A stretch of 64,000 bases of DNA from Streptomyces nigra (GCF_003074055.1 NZ_CP029043.1:3340501-3404500), one strand, 5' to 3'; counted from the stretch's first letter, positions 16,281 to 25,480 are shown. Notes: generated from the letters alone by a model not told the origin. Made by a program: numbers and translations.

Positions 16281-18902
16281 ATGAGCGAACCGGCTGTACC
16301 GCCCCGTTCCCTCGCGGAGGCGCTCCGCGCGCGGGACGACGCCTCGCTGGCCGTGCTCCTGCGCAGCCGGCCCGACCTCATCACGCCCGTCCCCACGGAT
16401 CTGACGCAGCTCGCGACGCGGGCCGGCACCCGGGCGTCCGTGGTGCGCGCCCTGGAGCGGCTGGACCGGTTCGCGCTGCAGACGGCGGAGGCGCTGGCCG
16501 TGGCACCGGACCCGGCGACGTACGCCGGACTGCTCGCGCTGATGGCCGGGGACGACGGCGACCCGGCGGTCGAGGGCGCCCTGCCGCACGCCCTGCGGAC
16601 GCTGCGCGAGCAGGCGCTGGTGTGGGGCGCCGACGACCGGCTGCGGCTGGTCCGCACGGCCCGTGAGCTGCTGGCGCCCTCGCCGCAGCATCCGTCGCCG
16701 ACCGGGCTGGGGCCCACCGTGCGGGAGGCCGCGTCCGGGATGTCGCCGGGCCGGATCCAGGAGATCGTGACGGCGGCGGGGCTGGCGTCCACCCATGACG
16801 CGGTGTCCGCCCTGGACGCGCTGACCGAGCTGTTCTCCGACCGGCGGCGCATGTCGGCGCTGCTCGACGAGGCGCCGCCGGAGTCCGTGGAGGTGCTGTC
16901 CCGGCTGGTGTGGGGGCCGCCGTACGGGCAGGTCACCGCGGACCCGGCGCCCCGGCTGCGCTGGCTGATGGACCGCGGTCTGCTGCTGCCCACCGCGCCC
17001 GGCACGGTCGTACTGCCCCGGGAGGCGGCGCTGCATCTGCGCGGCGGGCGCGCCCACCGCGCCACCGAGCCGCTGCCGCCGCCGGTGGAGCCGGCCGCCA
17101 CGCACCGCCCGCAGATCGTGGACGCGACGGCGGCCGGGCAGGCGTACACCGCGCTCGCCACCATGGAGGAGCTGCTGAAGGACTGGCACGAGGGCGGGCC
17201 CGCGGTGCTGCGGGCCGGTGGCCTGAGCGTGCGCGACCTGAAGCGGACCGCCGTGGCCCTGGACGTGCCGGAGCCGGTCGCCGCGTTCTGGGTGGAGCTC
17301 GCGTACACCGCCGGCCTGGTGGCCTCGGACGGCGAGGCCGACGAGCGGTACGCGGCCACGCCCGCCTACGACGAGTGGCTGGAGCTGCCGGCGGCCGAGC
17401 GCTGGGCGGCGCTGGCCCGGGCCTGGCTGACGGCCACCCGGACGGCGGGCGTGGTCGGCGGCCGGGACGCGAAGGACCGCACGTTGTCGGCGCTCGGCCC
17501 GGGCCTGGACCGCTCGGCGGCGCCGGAGGTGCGGCACCGGGTGCTGACGCTGCTGGCCTCGCTCCCGGAGGGGGCGGCCCCGTCGGCCGAGTCGGTGCTG
17601 GCCCGGCTGCGCTGGGAGCGGCCCCTGCGCGGGCCGCAGCGCGAGGACGATCTGCGCGGCCGGCTGGCCCGGTGGACCCTGGACGAGGCCGAGCGGCTGG
17701 GTGTGACGGGGCGCGGCGCCCTGTCCTCGCACGGGCGGGCCCTGCTGGGCCTGCCCCCGGCCACGTCCGCCGGGACGGCCAAGGACGGCGCCGGGCCCTC
17801 GGCCACCGGTCCGTCCGCGGACGGTCCCGCGGGGGTGCGACGGAGCACCCCGGCGCCCGAGCCGACCGGGCCCGGCGACAAGCTGCCCGTGCACCACGAG
17901 CACCCGCGCCCCGCCCCGCAGCCCGAGCCGCTGCCGCCGGCCGAGCAGGCCGCCGCCGCGGCCGCCGCCGCCCGGCTGCTGGCGCCGCTGCTGCCTGAGC
18001 CGCTGGACCACGTCCTGCTCCAGGCCGACCTGACGGCCGTGGCGCCCGGACCGCTGCGGCGGCCCCTCGCGGACACGCTGGGTGTGCTCGCGGACGTCGA
18101 GTCCAAGGGCGGCGCGACGGTGTACCGGTTCACGCCGGGGTCGGTGCGCCGGGCCCTGGACGCCGGGCGTACCGCCTCCGACCTGCACGCCTTCCTCGCC
18201 GAGCACTCCCGTACGCCGGTGCCGCAGCCGCTGGCGTATCTGATCGACGACGTGGCGCGGCGGCACGGGCAGCTGCGGGTGGGGGCCGCGTCGGCGTACG
18301 TCCGCTGCGACGACGACGCGATGCTGAACGAGATCCTCGCCGACAAGCGGGCCGCCGGGCTGCGGCTGCGCCGCCTCGCGCCGACCGTGCTCGCCGCGCA
18401 GAGCGACCCGGCGACGTTGCTGGAGGGGCTGCGCGCGATGGGCTTCGCGCCGGCCGCCGAGTCCGCCGAGGGCGATGTGCTGATCACCCGGGCCGACGCC
18501 CACCGCACGCCGCCGCGCACGGCCCCCGAGCCGGTGCCGGACGGCCCGCCCGCGCCGGACGCCACACTGCTGGCCGCCGCGATCCGCGCGATCCGGGCGG
18601 GCGACCTGGCGTCCACGGCACCGCGCAGGACGGGCGGCGACACCCCGGCCGGGGGCGGCGGCGAGCTGCCCCGCACCACCTCCGCCGAGACGCTGGCCAC
18701 CATGCAGGCGGCCGTGCTGACCGGCGAGGCCCTGTGGATCGGGTACGTCAACGCCGAGGGCGCCGCCAGTCAGCGGGTGATCGCGCCGGTACGGGTCGAG
18801 GGCGGGTTCGTGACGGCGTACGACCACACCGCGGACGAGGTGCGGACGTATCCGCTGCACCGGATCACCGGGGTCGCCGAGCTGGCCGACGACCAGATCT
18901 GA
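16281..18902 (+). CDS. Helicase-associated / WYL-domain protein
   Basis: An 873-residue soluble protein. The N-terminal ~300 residues are helical and resemble the domain fused to XPB-type helicases (LARRAGTRASVVRALERLDR-like pattern). Residues ~580-760 fit the Helicase_C_3 family (DHVLLQADLTAVAPGPL, then YRFTPGSVRRALDAG), and residues ~810-870 (LTGEALWIGYVNAEG, then RVIAPVRVEGGFVTAYDH and LHRITGV) form a WYL-like ligand-binding module. No Walker A motif is present, so it is not itself an ATPase. It precedes the XPB helicase gene by 67 bp and both are co-oriented, suggesting a DNA-repair partnership. Confidence 0.8.
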   Translation: MSEPAVPPRSLAEALRARDDASLAVLLRSRPDLITPVPTDLTQLATRAGTRASVVRALERLDRFALQTAEALAVAPDPATYAGLLALMAGDDGDPAVEGALPHALRTLREQALVWGADDRLRLVRTARELLAPSPQHPSPTGLGPTVREAASGMSPGRIQEIVTAAGLASTHDAVSALDALTELFSDRRRMSALLDEAPPESVEVLSRLVWGPPYGQVTADPAPRLRWLMDRGLLLPTAPGTVVLPREAALHLRGGRAHRATEPLPPPVEPAATHRPQIVDATAAGQAYTALATMEELLKDWHEGGPAVLRAGGLSVRDLKRTAVALDVPEPVAAFWVELAYTAGLVASDGEADERYAATPAYDEWLELPAAERWAALARAWLTATRTAGVVGGRDAKDRTLSALGPGLDRSAAPEVRHRVLTLLASLPEGAAPSAESVLARLRWERPLRGPQREDDLRGRLARWTLDEAERLGVTGRGALSSHGRALLGLPPATSAGTAKDGAGPSATGPSADGPAGVRRSTPAPEPTGPGDKLPVHHEHPRPAPQPEPLPPAEQAAAAAAAARLLAPLLPEPLDHVLLQADLTAVAPGPLRRPLADTLGVLADVESKGGATVYRFTPGSVRRALDAGRTASDLHAFLAEHSRTPVPQPLAYLIDDVARRHGQLRVGAASAYVRCDDDAMLNEILADKRAAGLRLRRLAPTVLAAQSDPATLLEGLRAMGFAPAAESAEGDVLITRADAHRTPPRTAPEPVPDGPPAPDATLLAAAIRAIRAGDLASTAPRRTGGDTPAGGGGELPRTTSAETLATMQAAVLTGEALWIGYVNAEGAASQRVIAPVRVEGGFVTAYDHTADEVRTYPLHRITGVAELADDQI

Positions 18903-18969
18903 GAGCGGCCCGGAAGGGATCAGGCACACTGGACGTTTGGTCGAGTGGTGAGCGGAAGGACGGACCCAC

Positions 18970-20631
18970 GTGAACGGACCATTGATCGTCCAGTCGGACA
19001 AGACCCTGCTCCTCGAAGTGGATCACGAGCAGGCCGACGCGTGCCGTCGGGCGATCGCGGCGTTCGCGGAGCTGGAGCGGGCGCCCGAGCACATCCACAC
19101 CTACCGGGTGACGCCGCTCGGCCTGTGGAACGCGCGCGCCGCCGGGCACGACGCCGAGCAGGTCGTCGACGCGCTGGTGACGTACAGCCGCTATCCGGTG
19201 CCGCACGCGCTGCTGGTCGACATCGCCGAGACGATGGACCGGTACGGCCGGCTCACGCTGTCCAAGCACCCCGCGCACGGCCTCGTGCTGACCACCACCG
19301 ACCGTCCGGTCCTGGAGGAGGTGCTGCGCTCCAAGCGTGTCGCGCCGCTGGTCGGCAACCGCATCGACCCGGACACGGTCGCCGTGCACCCCTCCGAGCG
19401 CGGGCAGATCAAGCAGACGCTGCTCAAGCTGGGCTGGCCCGCCGAGGACCTCGCCGGGTACGTGGACGGCGAGGCGCACCCGATCGACCTGGACGAGGAC
19501 GGCTGGGCGCTGCGGCCGTACCAGCGGCAGGCCGTGGAGAACTTCTGGCACGGCGGCAGCGGTGTCGTCGTCCTGCCCTGCGGCGCCGGGAAGACCCTGG
19601 TCGGTGCCGGGGCCATGGCCGAGGCCAAGTCGACGACGCTGATCCTCGTCACGAACACCGTGTCCGCCCGGCAGTGGAAGCACGAGCTGGTGAAGCGGAC
19701 CTCGCTGACCGAGGAGGAGATCGGCGAGTACAGCGGGACGCGCAAGGAGATCCGCCCGGTCACCATCGCCACGTACCAGGTGCTGACGACCCGGCGGAAG
19801 GGCGTCTACCCGCACCTGGAGCTGTTCGACTCCCGGGACTGGGGCCTGATCCTCTACGACGAGGTGCATCTGCTGCCCGCGCCGGTCTTCAAGTTCACCG
19901 CCGACCTCCAGGCGCGGCGGCGGCTCGGGCTGACGGCGACGCTGGTCCGCGAGGACGGCCGGGAGTCCGACGTGTTCTCCCTGATCGGCCCCAAGCGGTT
20001 CGACGCTCCGTGGAAGGAGATCGAGGCGCAGGGCTACATCGCGCCCGCGGACTGCGTGGAGGTCCGGGTGAACCTCACGGACTCCGAGCGGCTCGCGTAC
20101 GCCACCGCCGAGCAGGAGGAGAAGTACCGCTTCTGCGCGACGACCGACACCAAGCGGAAGGTCACCGAGGCGCTGGTGCGCCGGTTCGCCGGGCAGCAGA
20201 TCCTGGTGATCGGCCAGTACATCGACCAGCTCGACGAGCTGGGCGAGCACCTGGACGCGCCGGTGATCAAGGGCGAGACGTCCAACGCGCAGCGGGAGAA
20301 GCTGTTCGAGGCGTTCCGGCAGGGCGAGATCAACGTGCTGGTGGTGTCCAAGGTCGCGAACTTCTCCATCGACCTGCCGGAGGCGACGGTCGCCATCCAG
20401 GTGTCGGGGACGTTCGGCTCGCGTCAGGAGGAGGCGCAGCGGCTCGGCCGGGTGCTGCGGCCCAAGGCGGACGGGCACCAGGCCCACTTCTACTCCGTGG
20501 TCGCGCGGGACACGCTCGACCAGGACTTCGCCGCCCACCGCCAGCGCTTCCTGGCGGAGCAGGGCTACGCGTACCGGATCGTGGACGCCGACGAGATCCT
20601 CGCGGAAGGCGCCGGGGGCACCGAGAGCTGA
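18970..20631 (+). CDS. XPB/ERCC3-type DNA helicase
   Basis: A 553-residue superfamily 2 helicase, the bacterial form of the eukaryal TFIIH subunit XPB. Walker A is PCGAGKT (GAGKT at 205-209), Walker B is DEVH (297-300), the RED motif appears in LTATLVREDGRE, and the C-terminal RecA lobe ends with GRVLRPKADG. The N-terminal ~120 residues correspond to the damage-recognition domain. GTG at 18970 follows GGAAGGAC. Bacterial XPB unwinds DNA 3' to 5' in vitro; its biological role is unsettled. It may form an operon with the helicase-associated gene just upstream. Confidence 0.92.
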   Translation: MNGPLIVQSDKTLLLEVDHEQADACRRAIAAFAELERAPEHIHTYRVTPLGLWNARAAGHDAEQVVDALVTYSRYPVPHALLVDIAETMDRYGRLTLSKHPAHGLVLTTTDRPVLEEVLRSKRVAPLVGNRIDPDTVAVHPSERGQIKQTLLKLGWPAEDLAGYVDGEAHPIDLDEDGWALRPYQRQAVENFWHGGSGVVVLPCGAGKTLVGAGAMAEAKSTTLILVTNTVSARQWKHELVKRTSLTEEEIGEYSGTRKEIRPVTIATYQVLTTRRKGVYPHLELFDSRDWGLILYDEVHLLPAPVFKFTADLQARRRLGLTATLVREDGRESDVFSLIGPKRFDAPWKEIEAQGYIAPADCVEVRVNLTDSERLAYATAEQEEKYRFCATTDTKRKVTEALVRRFAGQQILVIGQYIDQLDELGEHLDAPVIKGETSNAQREKLFEAFRQGEINVLVVSKVANFSIDLPEATVAIQVSGTFGSRQEEAQRLGRVLRPKADGHQAHFYSVVARDTLDQDFAAHRQRFLAEQGYAYRIVDADEILAEGAGGTES

Positions 20632-20659
20632 AGGCCCGGGAGGAACCGGCGATTCCGTA

Positions 20660-20694
20660 CGGTCACGGTCGCTGACTTCGTGTCACCGTGACCG
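20660..20694. terminator. Bidirectional terminator hairpin
   Basis: Perfect 10-bp stem CGGTCACGGT/ACCGTGACCG with a 15-base loop, between the convergent XPB gene and the small gene ending at 20704. Confidence 0.6.
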
Positions 20695-20703
20695 GCGGGT
20701 CCG

Positions 20704-20883
20704 TCACTTGTGGCGGACGCCCGCCTCCTCCCGGTACTCGCCGAGGACGATCACGTCGAAGGCGGCGCCCATGAACACCTTGACGGCGCGCAGGGCTTCA
20801 CCGAGTCGATGACGGTGGCTCCCCTGGAGCGCGGTCGCTCCGCGGGGGGCCGCGGGGGCCGGGTGGATGGTTGCTGCGCTCAT
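20704..20883 (-). CDS. Small conserved hypothetical protein
   Basis: A 59-residue protein starting MSAATIHPAPAAPRG and ending with a hydrophobic-then-charged segment (VKVFMGAAFDVIVLGEYREE). The last 30 residues look like an amphipathic or short membrane-associated helix. No family is recognised. The ATG at 20883 is favoured over one at 20919 because the extra residues are not gene-like. Real coding status rests on codon bias and on the well-formed C-terminal segment. Confidence 0.5.
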   Translation of the reverse strand: MSAATIHPAPAAPRGATALQGSHRHRLGEALRAVKVFMGAAFDVIVLGEYREEAGVRHK

Positions 20884-21000
20884 GTCTCCATGATGCGTCG
20901 GTGTCCGTAAAGCCCGCATCGGTCTCCGGGCCGAAGCCGGCTGCCGGTCCCGTACGTCTCGGGGCGGACGGGCCGCCCTGAAGGAGGACGGCGTCCCCTA

Positions 21001-21063
21001 GGGGGCGCCGGTTGCGGAGTGCCGGTGGGGGCGCCGGTTGCGGAGTGCCGGTGGGGGTGCCGG
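21001..21063 (+). repeat. 26-bp tandem repeat, 2.4 copies
   Basis: Two exact copies of a 26-bp unit (starting GGGGGCGCCGGTTGCGG) at 21001-21026 and 21027-21052, plus 11 bases of a third. It lies in the 321-bp gap between the small gene and the HelD-family gene. Nothing else is recognised in that gap except a plausible ribosome binding site before 21205. Confidence 0.85.
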
Positions 21064-21204
21064 ATATTCGTTGGCGTGCGCGGGACGGTCTCGCCTAAAA
21101 TCTCCGCTCTTGCCCGCCTCCCCTCGCGGAGTGCCGCCGCCCGGACGGAAACCGGACGGCTCTCTCTCGTCCGATCCGCTCGTTGGTCATCCGGAGGCAC
21201 CCCC

Positions 21205-23253
21205 TTGTCCAGGCCCGTCGACGACAGCCTCGACCCACTGGAGCGAGAGCGCTCCCATCTGGCGTCCTCACGCGCCGCGCTGCGCGCCATGCGCGAGGAC
21301 GTCGAGTCCCTCGACATCCGCGACGTGAGCGCGAACTGGGTCAACGCCGAGGTGCTGACCCGGCAGATCGACGACCGCATCAAGGCGCTGGCCGACCTCA
21401 GCGACACCCCGCTGTTCTTCGGCCGGCTCGACTATCTGCACGCGCCGGGTGCCGAGGAGGCCGAGGGCGCGGAGGGGGAACGCTTCTACATCGGGCGGCG
21501 GCATGTGCACGACGCCGAGGGCGACCCGATGGTCGTCGACTGGCGTGCGCCGGTGTCTCAGCCGTTCTACCGGGCGTCCAAGAAGGACCCGATGGACATC
21601 GCGCTGCGCCGCCGCTTCGGCTACACCGGCGGCGATCTCACGGCGTACGAGGACGAGCACCTGTCCGACCCGGCGGAGGCGGCGCGCACCAGCAAGCTGC
21701 TCCAGCAGGAGATCGAACGGCCGCGTGTCGGCCCCATGCGGGACATCGTGGCGACGATCCAGCCCGAGCAGGACGAGATCGTACGGTCCGGGCTCGGCGG
21801 GACCGTGTGTGTGCAGGGCGGCCCGGGCACCGGGAAGACGGCCGTCGGCCTGCACCGGGTGGCGTATCTGCTGTACGCGCACCGGGAGCGGCTGGCCCGC
21901 ACCGGCACGCTGGTGATCGGGCCGAACCGGTCCTTCCTGCACTACATCGAGCAGGTGCTGCCCGCGCTCGGCGAGCTGACGGTCCGCCAGGCCACGGTCG
22001 ACGATCTCGTGGCCCAGGTCGAGGTGCGCGGCGCCGACGACGCGGCGGCCGCGGTGATCAAGGGTGACGCACGGATGGCCGAGGTGCTGCGGCGGGCGGT
22101 GTACGCGCACGTGACCATGCCGTCCGAGGCGGTGGTCGTGGTGCGCGGTTCACGGCGGTGGCGTGTCCCGGCGTACGAGGTCGAGGAGATCGTCCGCGAG
22201 TTGCTGGACCGCGGCATCCGGTACGGCGCCGCCCGCGAGGCGCTGCCGCAGCGGATCGCGCACGCGGTGCTGGTGCAGATGGAGCGGTCGGGCGAGGCGC
22301 CGGACGACCGGGTGCAGGACGCGGTGGCCCGCAACGCGGCGGTGAAGGCGGCCGTCAAGGCGATCTGGCCGCCGGTGGACCCGGCGAAGCTGGTGCTGCG
22401 GCTGCTGTCGGACGCGGAGTTCCTGGCGGAGCACGCGGACGGCGTCCTCGACGAGGCCGAGCAGCGGCCGATCCTGTGGGCGAAGCCGGCGCGGTCGGTG
22501 AAGTCGGCGAAGTGGTCGGCGGCGGACGCGGTGCTGATCGACGAGGCGAGCGACCTCGTGACGCGCACGCCGTCGCTGGGGCATGTGGTGCTGGACGAGG
22601 CGCAGGATCTGTCGCCGATGCAGTACCGGGCGGTGGGGCGGCGCTGCACGACCGGTTCGGCGACCGTGCTGGGCGACCTGGCGCAGGGGACCACTCCGTG
22701 GGCGACCCGCAGCTGGGAGGAGGCGCTGACGCACCTCGGCAAGCGGGACGGGGTGATCGAGGAGCTGACGGCCGGTTTCCGGGTGCCGACGGACGTCATC
22801 ACGTACGCGTCGCGTCTGCTGCCGTCCATCGCGCCGGGGCTGGCGCCGGTGGCGTCGATCCGTGACAACCCCGGGTTCTTCGAGATCCGTACGGTCGAGG
22901 AGGCGGCGGAGGTCGCTTCCGCGTGCGAGGAGTCGCTGCGGCACGAGGGGTCGGTCGGGCTCATCGCCGCTGACGCGCGGGTGCCGGCGCTGGCGGAGGC
23001 GCTGAAGGCGGCGGGGCTGGAGTATCTGGCGCCGGGTGAGGAGACGACCCGGCGCGTCCCGCTGACACTGGTGCCGGCGTCGCTGGCGAAGGGGCTCGAG
23101 TACGACTACGTGGTCCTGGACGAACCGGGGGCCGTGGTGGAGGGGGAGCCGGATGAGCGGACGGGGTTGCGGCGGTTGTATGTGGCGCTGACTCGGGCGG
23201 TGTCGGGGTTGACCGTCACCCATACGGGGGCGTTGCCTGCGCAGTTGCTGTGA
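21205..23253 (+). CDS. HelD-family RNA-polymerase-associated ATPase
   Basis: A 682-residue UvrD/Rep-like superfamily 1 protein. An N-terminal coiled coil (LDPLERERSHLASSRAALRA) precedes the ATPase lobe with Walker A GGPGTGKT at 205-212 and a DEAQDL box in the second third; a C-terminal motif TLVPASLAKGLEYDYVVLDEP and YVALTRAV closes the fold. HelD proteins release stalled RNA polymerase, and some actinobacterial members (HelR) protect against rifamycins. Start is TTG at 21205, with CCGGAGG seven bases upstream; no earlier start has such a site. No rifamycin-associated element was seen upstream, so a housekeeping recycling role is more likely. Confidence 0.85.
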   Translation: MSRPVDDSLDPLERERSHLASSRAALRAMREDVESLDIRDVSANWVNAEVLTRQIDDRIKALADLSDTPLFFGRLDYLHAPGAEEAEGAEGERFYIGRRHVHDAEGDPMVVDWRAPVSQPFYRASKKDPMDIALRRRFGYTGGDLTAYEDEHLSDPAEAARTSKLLQQEIERPRVGPMRDIVATIQPEQDEIVRSGLGGTVCVQGGPGTGKTAVGLHRVAYLLYAHRERLARTGTLVIGPNRSFLHYIEQVLPALGELTVRQATVDDLVAQVEVRGADDAAAAVIKGDARMAEVLRRAVYAHVTMPSEAVVVVRGSRRWRVPAYEVEEIVRELLDRGIRYGAAREALPQRIAHAVLVQMERSGEAPDDRVQDAVARNAAVKAAVKAIWPPVDPAKLVLRLLSDAEFLAEHADGVLDEAEQRPILWAKPARSVKSAKWSAADAVLIDEASDLVTRTPSLGHVVLDEAQDLSPMQYRAVGRRCTTGSATVLGDLAQGTTPWATRSWEEALTHLGKRDGVIEELTAGFRVPTDVITYASRLLPSIAPGLAPVASIRDNPGFFEIRTVEEAAEVASACEESLRHEGSVGLIAADARVPALAEALKAAGLEYLAPGEETTRRVPLTLVPASLAKGLEYDYVVLDEPGAVVEGEPDERTGLRRLYVALTRAVSGLTVTHTGALPAQLL

Positions 23254-23324
23254 GTTGGGGCGGCTACGGGAGCGGGGGGTCGGCTTTGTGTGCCGGGTGC
23301 CGGCCGGTGGGGGCTGGTCGCGCA

Positions 23325-23432
23325 GTTCCCCGCGCCCCTGAAAGCACCTCCCGGCGCCCTGTGGAAGGCAGTGCCCCGCGCCCCGCGAAAGCACCTCCCC
23401 GCGACCGGTGAAAAAGCAGTGCCCGCGCCCCC
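23325..23432. repeat. Tandem GC-rich intergenic repeat (~47-bp units)
   Basis: Two diverged units (23325-23370 and 23371-23418) and the start of a third share GTkCCCCGCGCCCC, GAAAGCACCTCCC and a GTG.AA..GCA end. The first unit is fused to GGCTGGTCGCGCAGTTCCCC (23313-23332), a motif that I recall as dispersed in many Streptomyces intergenic regions. It lies between the convergent helD-like and cutC genes, where it may help terminate transcription. Confidence 0.65.
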
Positions 23433-23440
23433 AGCAGGCC

Positions 23441-24145
23441 CTAAAAGACCTTTGCCGGGGTGTCCAGGGCGGTTCTCCAGGTGGAGACCGCCTCTGCGGA
23501 GACCGGGCCCGTCCAGCCGGTCGGGCGGGCCGCGCCGCCGATGTGGAAGGCGTCGATGCCCGCCGCCAGGAGGTCCGGGACGTGGTCGAGGCGGAGGCCG
23601 CCGCCGACCAGGACGCGCTGTTCGTAGCCGGGCTCGCCGTCCCGTGCCGCCTCCGCGAGCAGCGTGGGCAGGCCGTCGTCGACGCCGCCCGCCGCCCCCG
23701 CCGTGAGGTAGGTGTCCAGGCCCGGCATCCCGTCGAGCTGTTTGCGCAGGGCGTCCCGGTCGGCGGCGCGGTCGATCGCCCGGTGGAACGTCCACCGGCA
23801 CCCGTCCAGCTCCGCCACCACCCGCTCCATGGCGGCGAGGTCCACCGACCCGTCCGCGTCGAGGAAGCCGAGCACGAACGCGTCCGCCCCGGCGTCCCGC
23901 AGCTCGCGCGCCGCCCGGACGACCCGCTCGACGTCCCCCACCGCGAACCCGCCGGCCAGCCGCAGCATCACGCGCAGATCGATGTCGACGGCGGCGCGGA
24001 TCCCGGTGAACGTCTCGACCGGCGGGGTGAGCCCGTCCGCCGCCATGTCGGTGACGAGTTCGAGCCGGTCCGCACCCCCGGCCTGGGCGGCGACCGCGTC
24101 CTCGACGCCGAGGGCGATCACCTCCAGGACTGCACGCTCGCTCAT
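23441..24145 (-). CDS. cutC: CutC-family protein
   Basis: A 234-residue TIM-barrel protein of the CutC family: LEVIALGVEDAVAAQAGGADRLELV at the N-terminus, then IRVMLRLAGGF-like strand, FHRAIDRAAD and VLVGGGLRLDHVPDLLAAG near the end, all characteristic. The name reflects an old link to copper tolerance in E. coli; the biochemical activity is not established. The ATG at 24145 has GAGGA ten bases upstream and is preferred to an in-frame start at 24178. Monocistronic by context. Confidence 0.88.
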   Translation of the reverse strand: MSERAVLEVIALGVEDAVAAQAGGADRLELVTDMAADGLTPPVETFTGIRAAVDIDLRVMLRLAGGFAVGDVERVVRAARELRDAGADAFVLGFLDADGSVDLAAMERVVAELDGCRWTFHRAIDRAADRDALRKQLDGMPGLDTYLTAGAAGGVDDGLPTLLAEAARDGEPGYEQRVLVGGGLRLDHVPDLLAAGIDAFHIGGAARPTGWTGPVSAEAVSTWRTALDTPAKVF

Positions 24146-24258
24146 GGGACCCCATTCCTCGGCATTCGGCGGCGACAACTGGCGACTACAGGTCTAGTCC
24201 AATCCAAGCCTACGCCTGCCCATCCGGGGTCCCGCTCAACCCATGGCCGGAAACGGGG

Positions 24259-24933
24259 TCACCCGAAGATGTTCAGCTCCGCCGGCTCCGCGCCCGCCAG
24301 CTCGTACGACGCCCCGGCCGCCGGACGCCCGGAGTACAGCCGTACGAGGGTGGTGGCGTCGCCGATGTAGCGCGCCGGGGGCCGGGGAGCCAGCGGGTCG
24401 CCCAGCCGCAGGGGCTCGTCCACGTCGTCCAGGTCGGCCTGGAGCGGCACATGCCGACGCTCGCGCGTGAGCCACGCCAGCAGCGCCAGCGCGTCGGGCA
24501 GCCCGGCCCCGGCGTACGCCCCCGGCTCGCCCAGCGCCTCGCGCACGTCACCGGCGTGCACCCACTCGCCGAGCCCGACCCCGTCCAGGGCCCCGCCCGC
24601 CTTGGCGATCACCGGCCCCGCCTCGGTCATCGCCCGCTCCAGCTCGTCGACGATCCGGGCGTTGCTCCACCCGGCCCGCTCGACGATGTCCCGGTCGTTG
24701 GACTCGGGCGAGAACACGCCCTCCCCCAGCCGGTTGTCCACCACCCGGGTCAGCGCGGCCGAACTGTGCGCCAGCACATCCCGCACCGACCACCCCGGAC
24801 ACGCGGCCGTCCTGCGCGCGAAGTCCTCGTCGGGCCGCGTCCGCAGCAGCGGGACCAGCGTGTCCCGCTCGACGGTCAGCAGCCGCCCCGGCAGCTCCGG
24901 GTCCCGTACGTCGTGCACGTCAGCAGATGTCAT
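24259..24933 (-). CDS. Maleylpyruvate isomerase-family mycothiol-dependent enzyme
   Basis: A 224-residue protein of the MDMPI/DinB-like four-helix fold. The start segment LLTVERDTLVPLLRTRPDEDF, ACPGWSVRDVLAHSSAALTRV (with the metal-binding His) and EWVHAGDVREALGEP (second His motif) are typical of actinobacterial mycothiol-dependent transferases. The specific reaction is unknown. The ATG at 24933 is preceded seven bases upstream by TAGCGT, implying a leaderless transcript. It is divergent from the RidA-like gene. Confidence 0.8.
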   Translation of the reverse strand: MTSADVHDVRDPELPGRLLTVERDTLVPLLRTRPDEDFARRTAACPGWSVRDVLAHSSAALTRVVDNRLGEGVFSPESNDRDIVERAGWSNARIVDELERAMTEAGPVIAKAGGALDGVGLGEWVHAGDVREALGEPGAYAGAGLPDALALLAWLTRERRHVPLQADLDDVDEPLRLGDPLAPRPPARYIGDATTLVRLYSGRPAAGASYELAGAEPAELNIFG

Positions 24934-24940
24934 GCCGTCC

Positions 24941-24946
24941 ACGCTA
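24941..24946 (-). promoter_or_regulatory. -10-like hexamer for a leaderless start
   Basis: On the minus strand TAGCGT ends seven bases before the ATG at 24933. Confidence 0.45.
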
Positions 24947-25078
24947 GGGCGTCTCCGGTCGGTCGGGCCGGGCTTCCGGGCCGCGTACTCGCGTGGCCTC
25001 GGATCCCCTCGCATACCTGACGAAAGGTGTCGGGATTTGCCGGAAGGCTCCCGGGCACCGACATCGACGGGAGCTGAA

Positions 25079-25480
25079 GTGGCAGTGGAACGAACGGCAG
25101 TCAACCCGGTGACCTGGTCCGTGGCGTTGGGATTCAACCAGGGGGAGGTCGTCTCCGGGCACACCCGGACCCTGTACTGCTCCGGGCAGACCGCGATGGA
25201 CGCGGAGGGGAAGCCGCAGCACGAGGGGGACATGGCCGCGCAGTTGGCGCTGAGCCTCGACAACCTGGAGGCCGTGCTCGGCGAGGCCGGCATGTCCCTC
25301 GCGAACCTCGTCCGGCTCAACGTCTGCACCACCGACGTCGACCGGCTCCTTCCGCACTACGGCGTACTGGCGTCGCGCCTGGGCGCCGCCGGGGTGGCAC
25401 CGGCCACCACGATGCTCGGGGTGGCACGGCTGGCGGTCCCCGGTCAGCTGGTCGAGCTCGAGGGGACCGCCGTCGCGTAG
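25079..25480 (+). CDS. RidA-like protein without the catalytic arginine
   Basis: A 133-residue YjgF/YER057c/UK114-fold protein. RidA enzymes hydrolyse reactive enamine/imine intermediates using an Arg in a PAR(S/T) motif; here the equivalent place reads PATT (within VAPATTMLGVARLAV), so that Arg is absent and classical deaminase activity is doubtful. Other landmarks (TLYCSGQTAMDAEGKPQHEG, LAGLVRLNV-like strand, final LVELEGTAVA) are in place. GTG at 25079 has GGGAG five bases upstream. Confidence 0.82.
   Translation: MAVERTAVNPVTWSVALGFNQGEVVSGHTRTLYCSGQTAMDAEGKPQHEGDMAAQLALSLDNLEAVLGEAGMSLANLVRLNVCTTDVDRLLPHYGVLASRLGAAGVAPATTMLGVARLAVPGQLVELEGTAVA

Noticed and set aside
21001..21063. CRISPR-like array
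   Set aside because: The units are directly adjacent with no spacers.
21064..21204. A rifamycin-associated element before the HelD-family gene
   Set aside because: No matching 19-bp inverted repeat was found, so a rifamycin-inducible HelR call is not supported.
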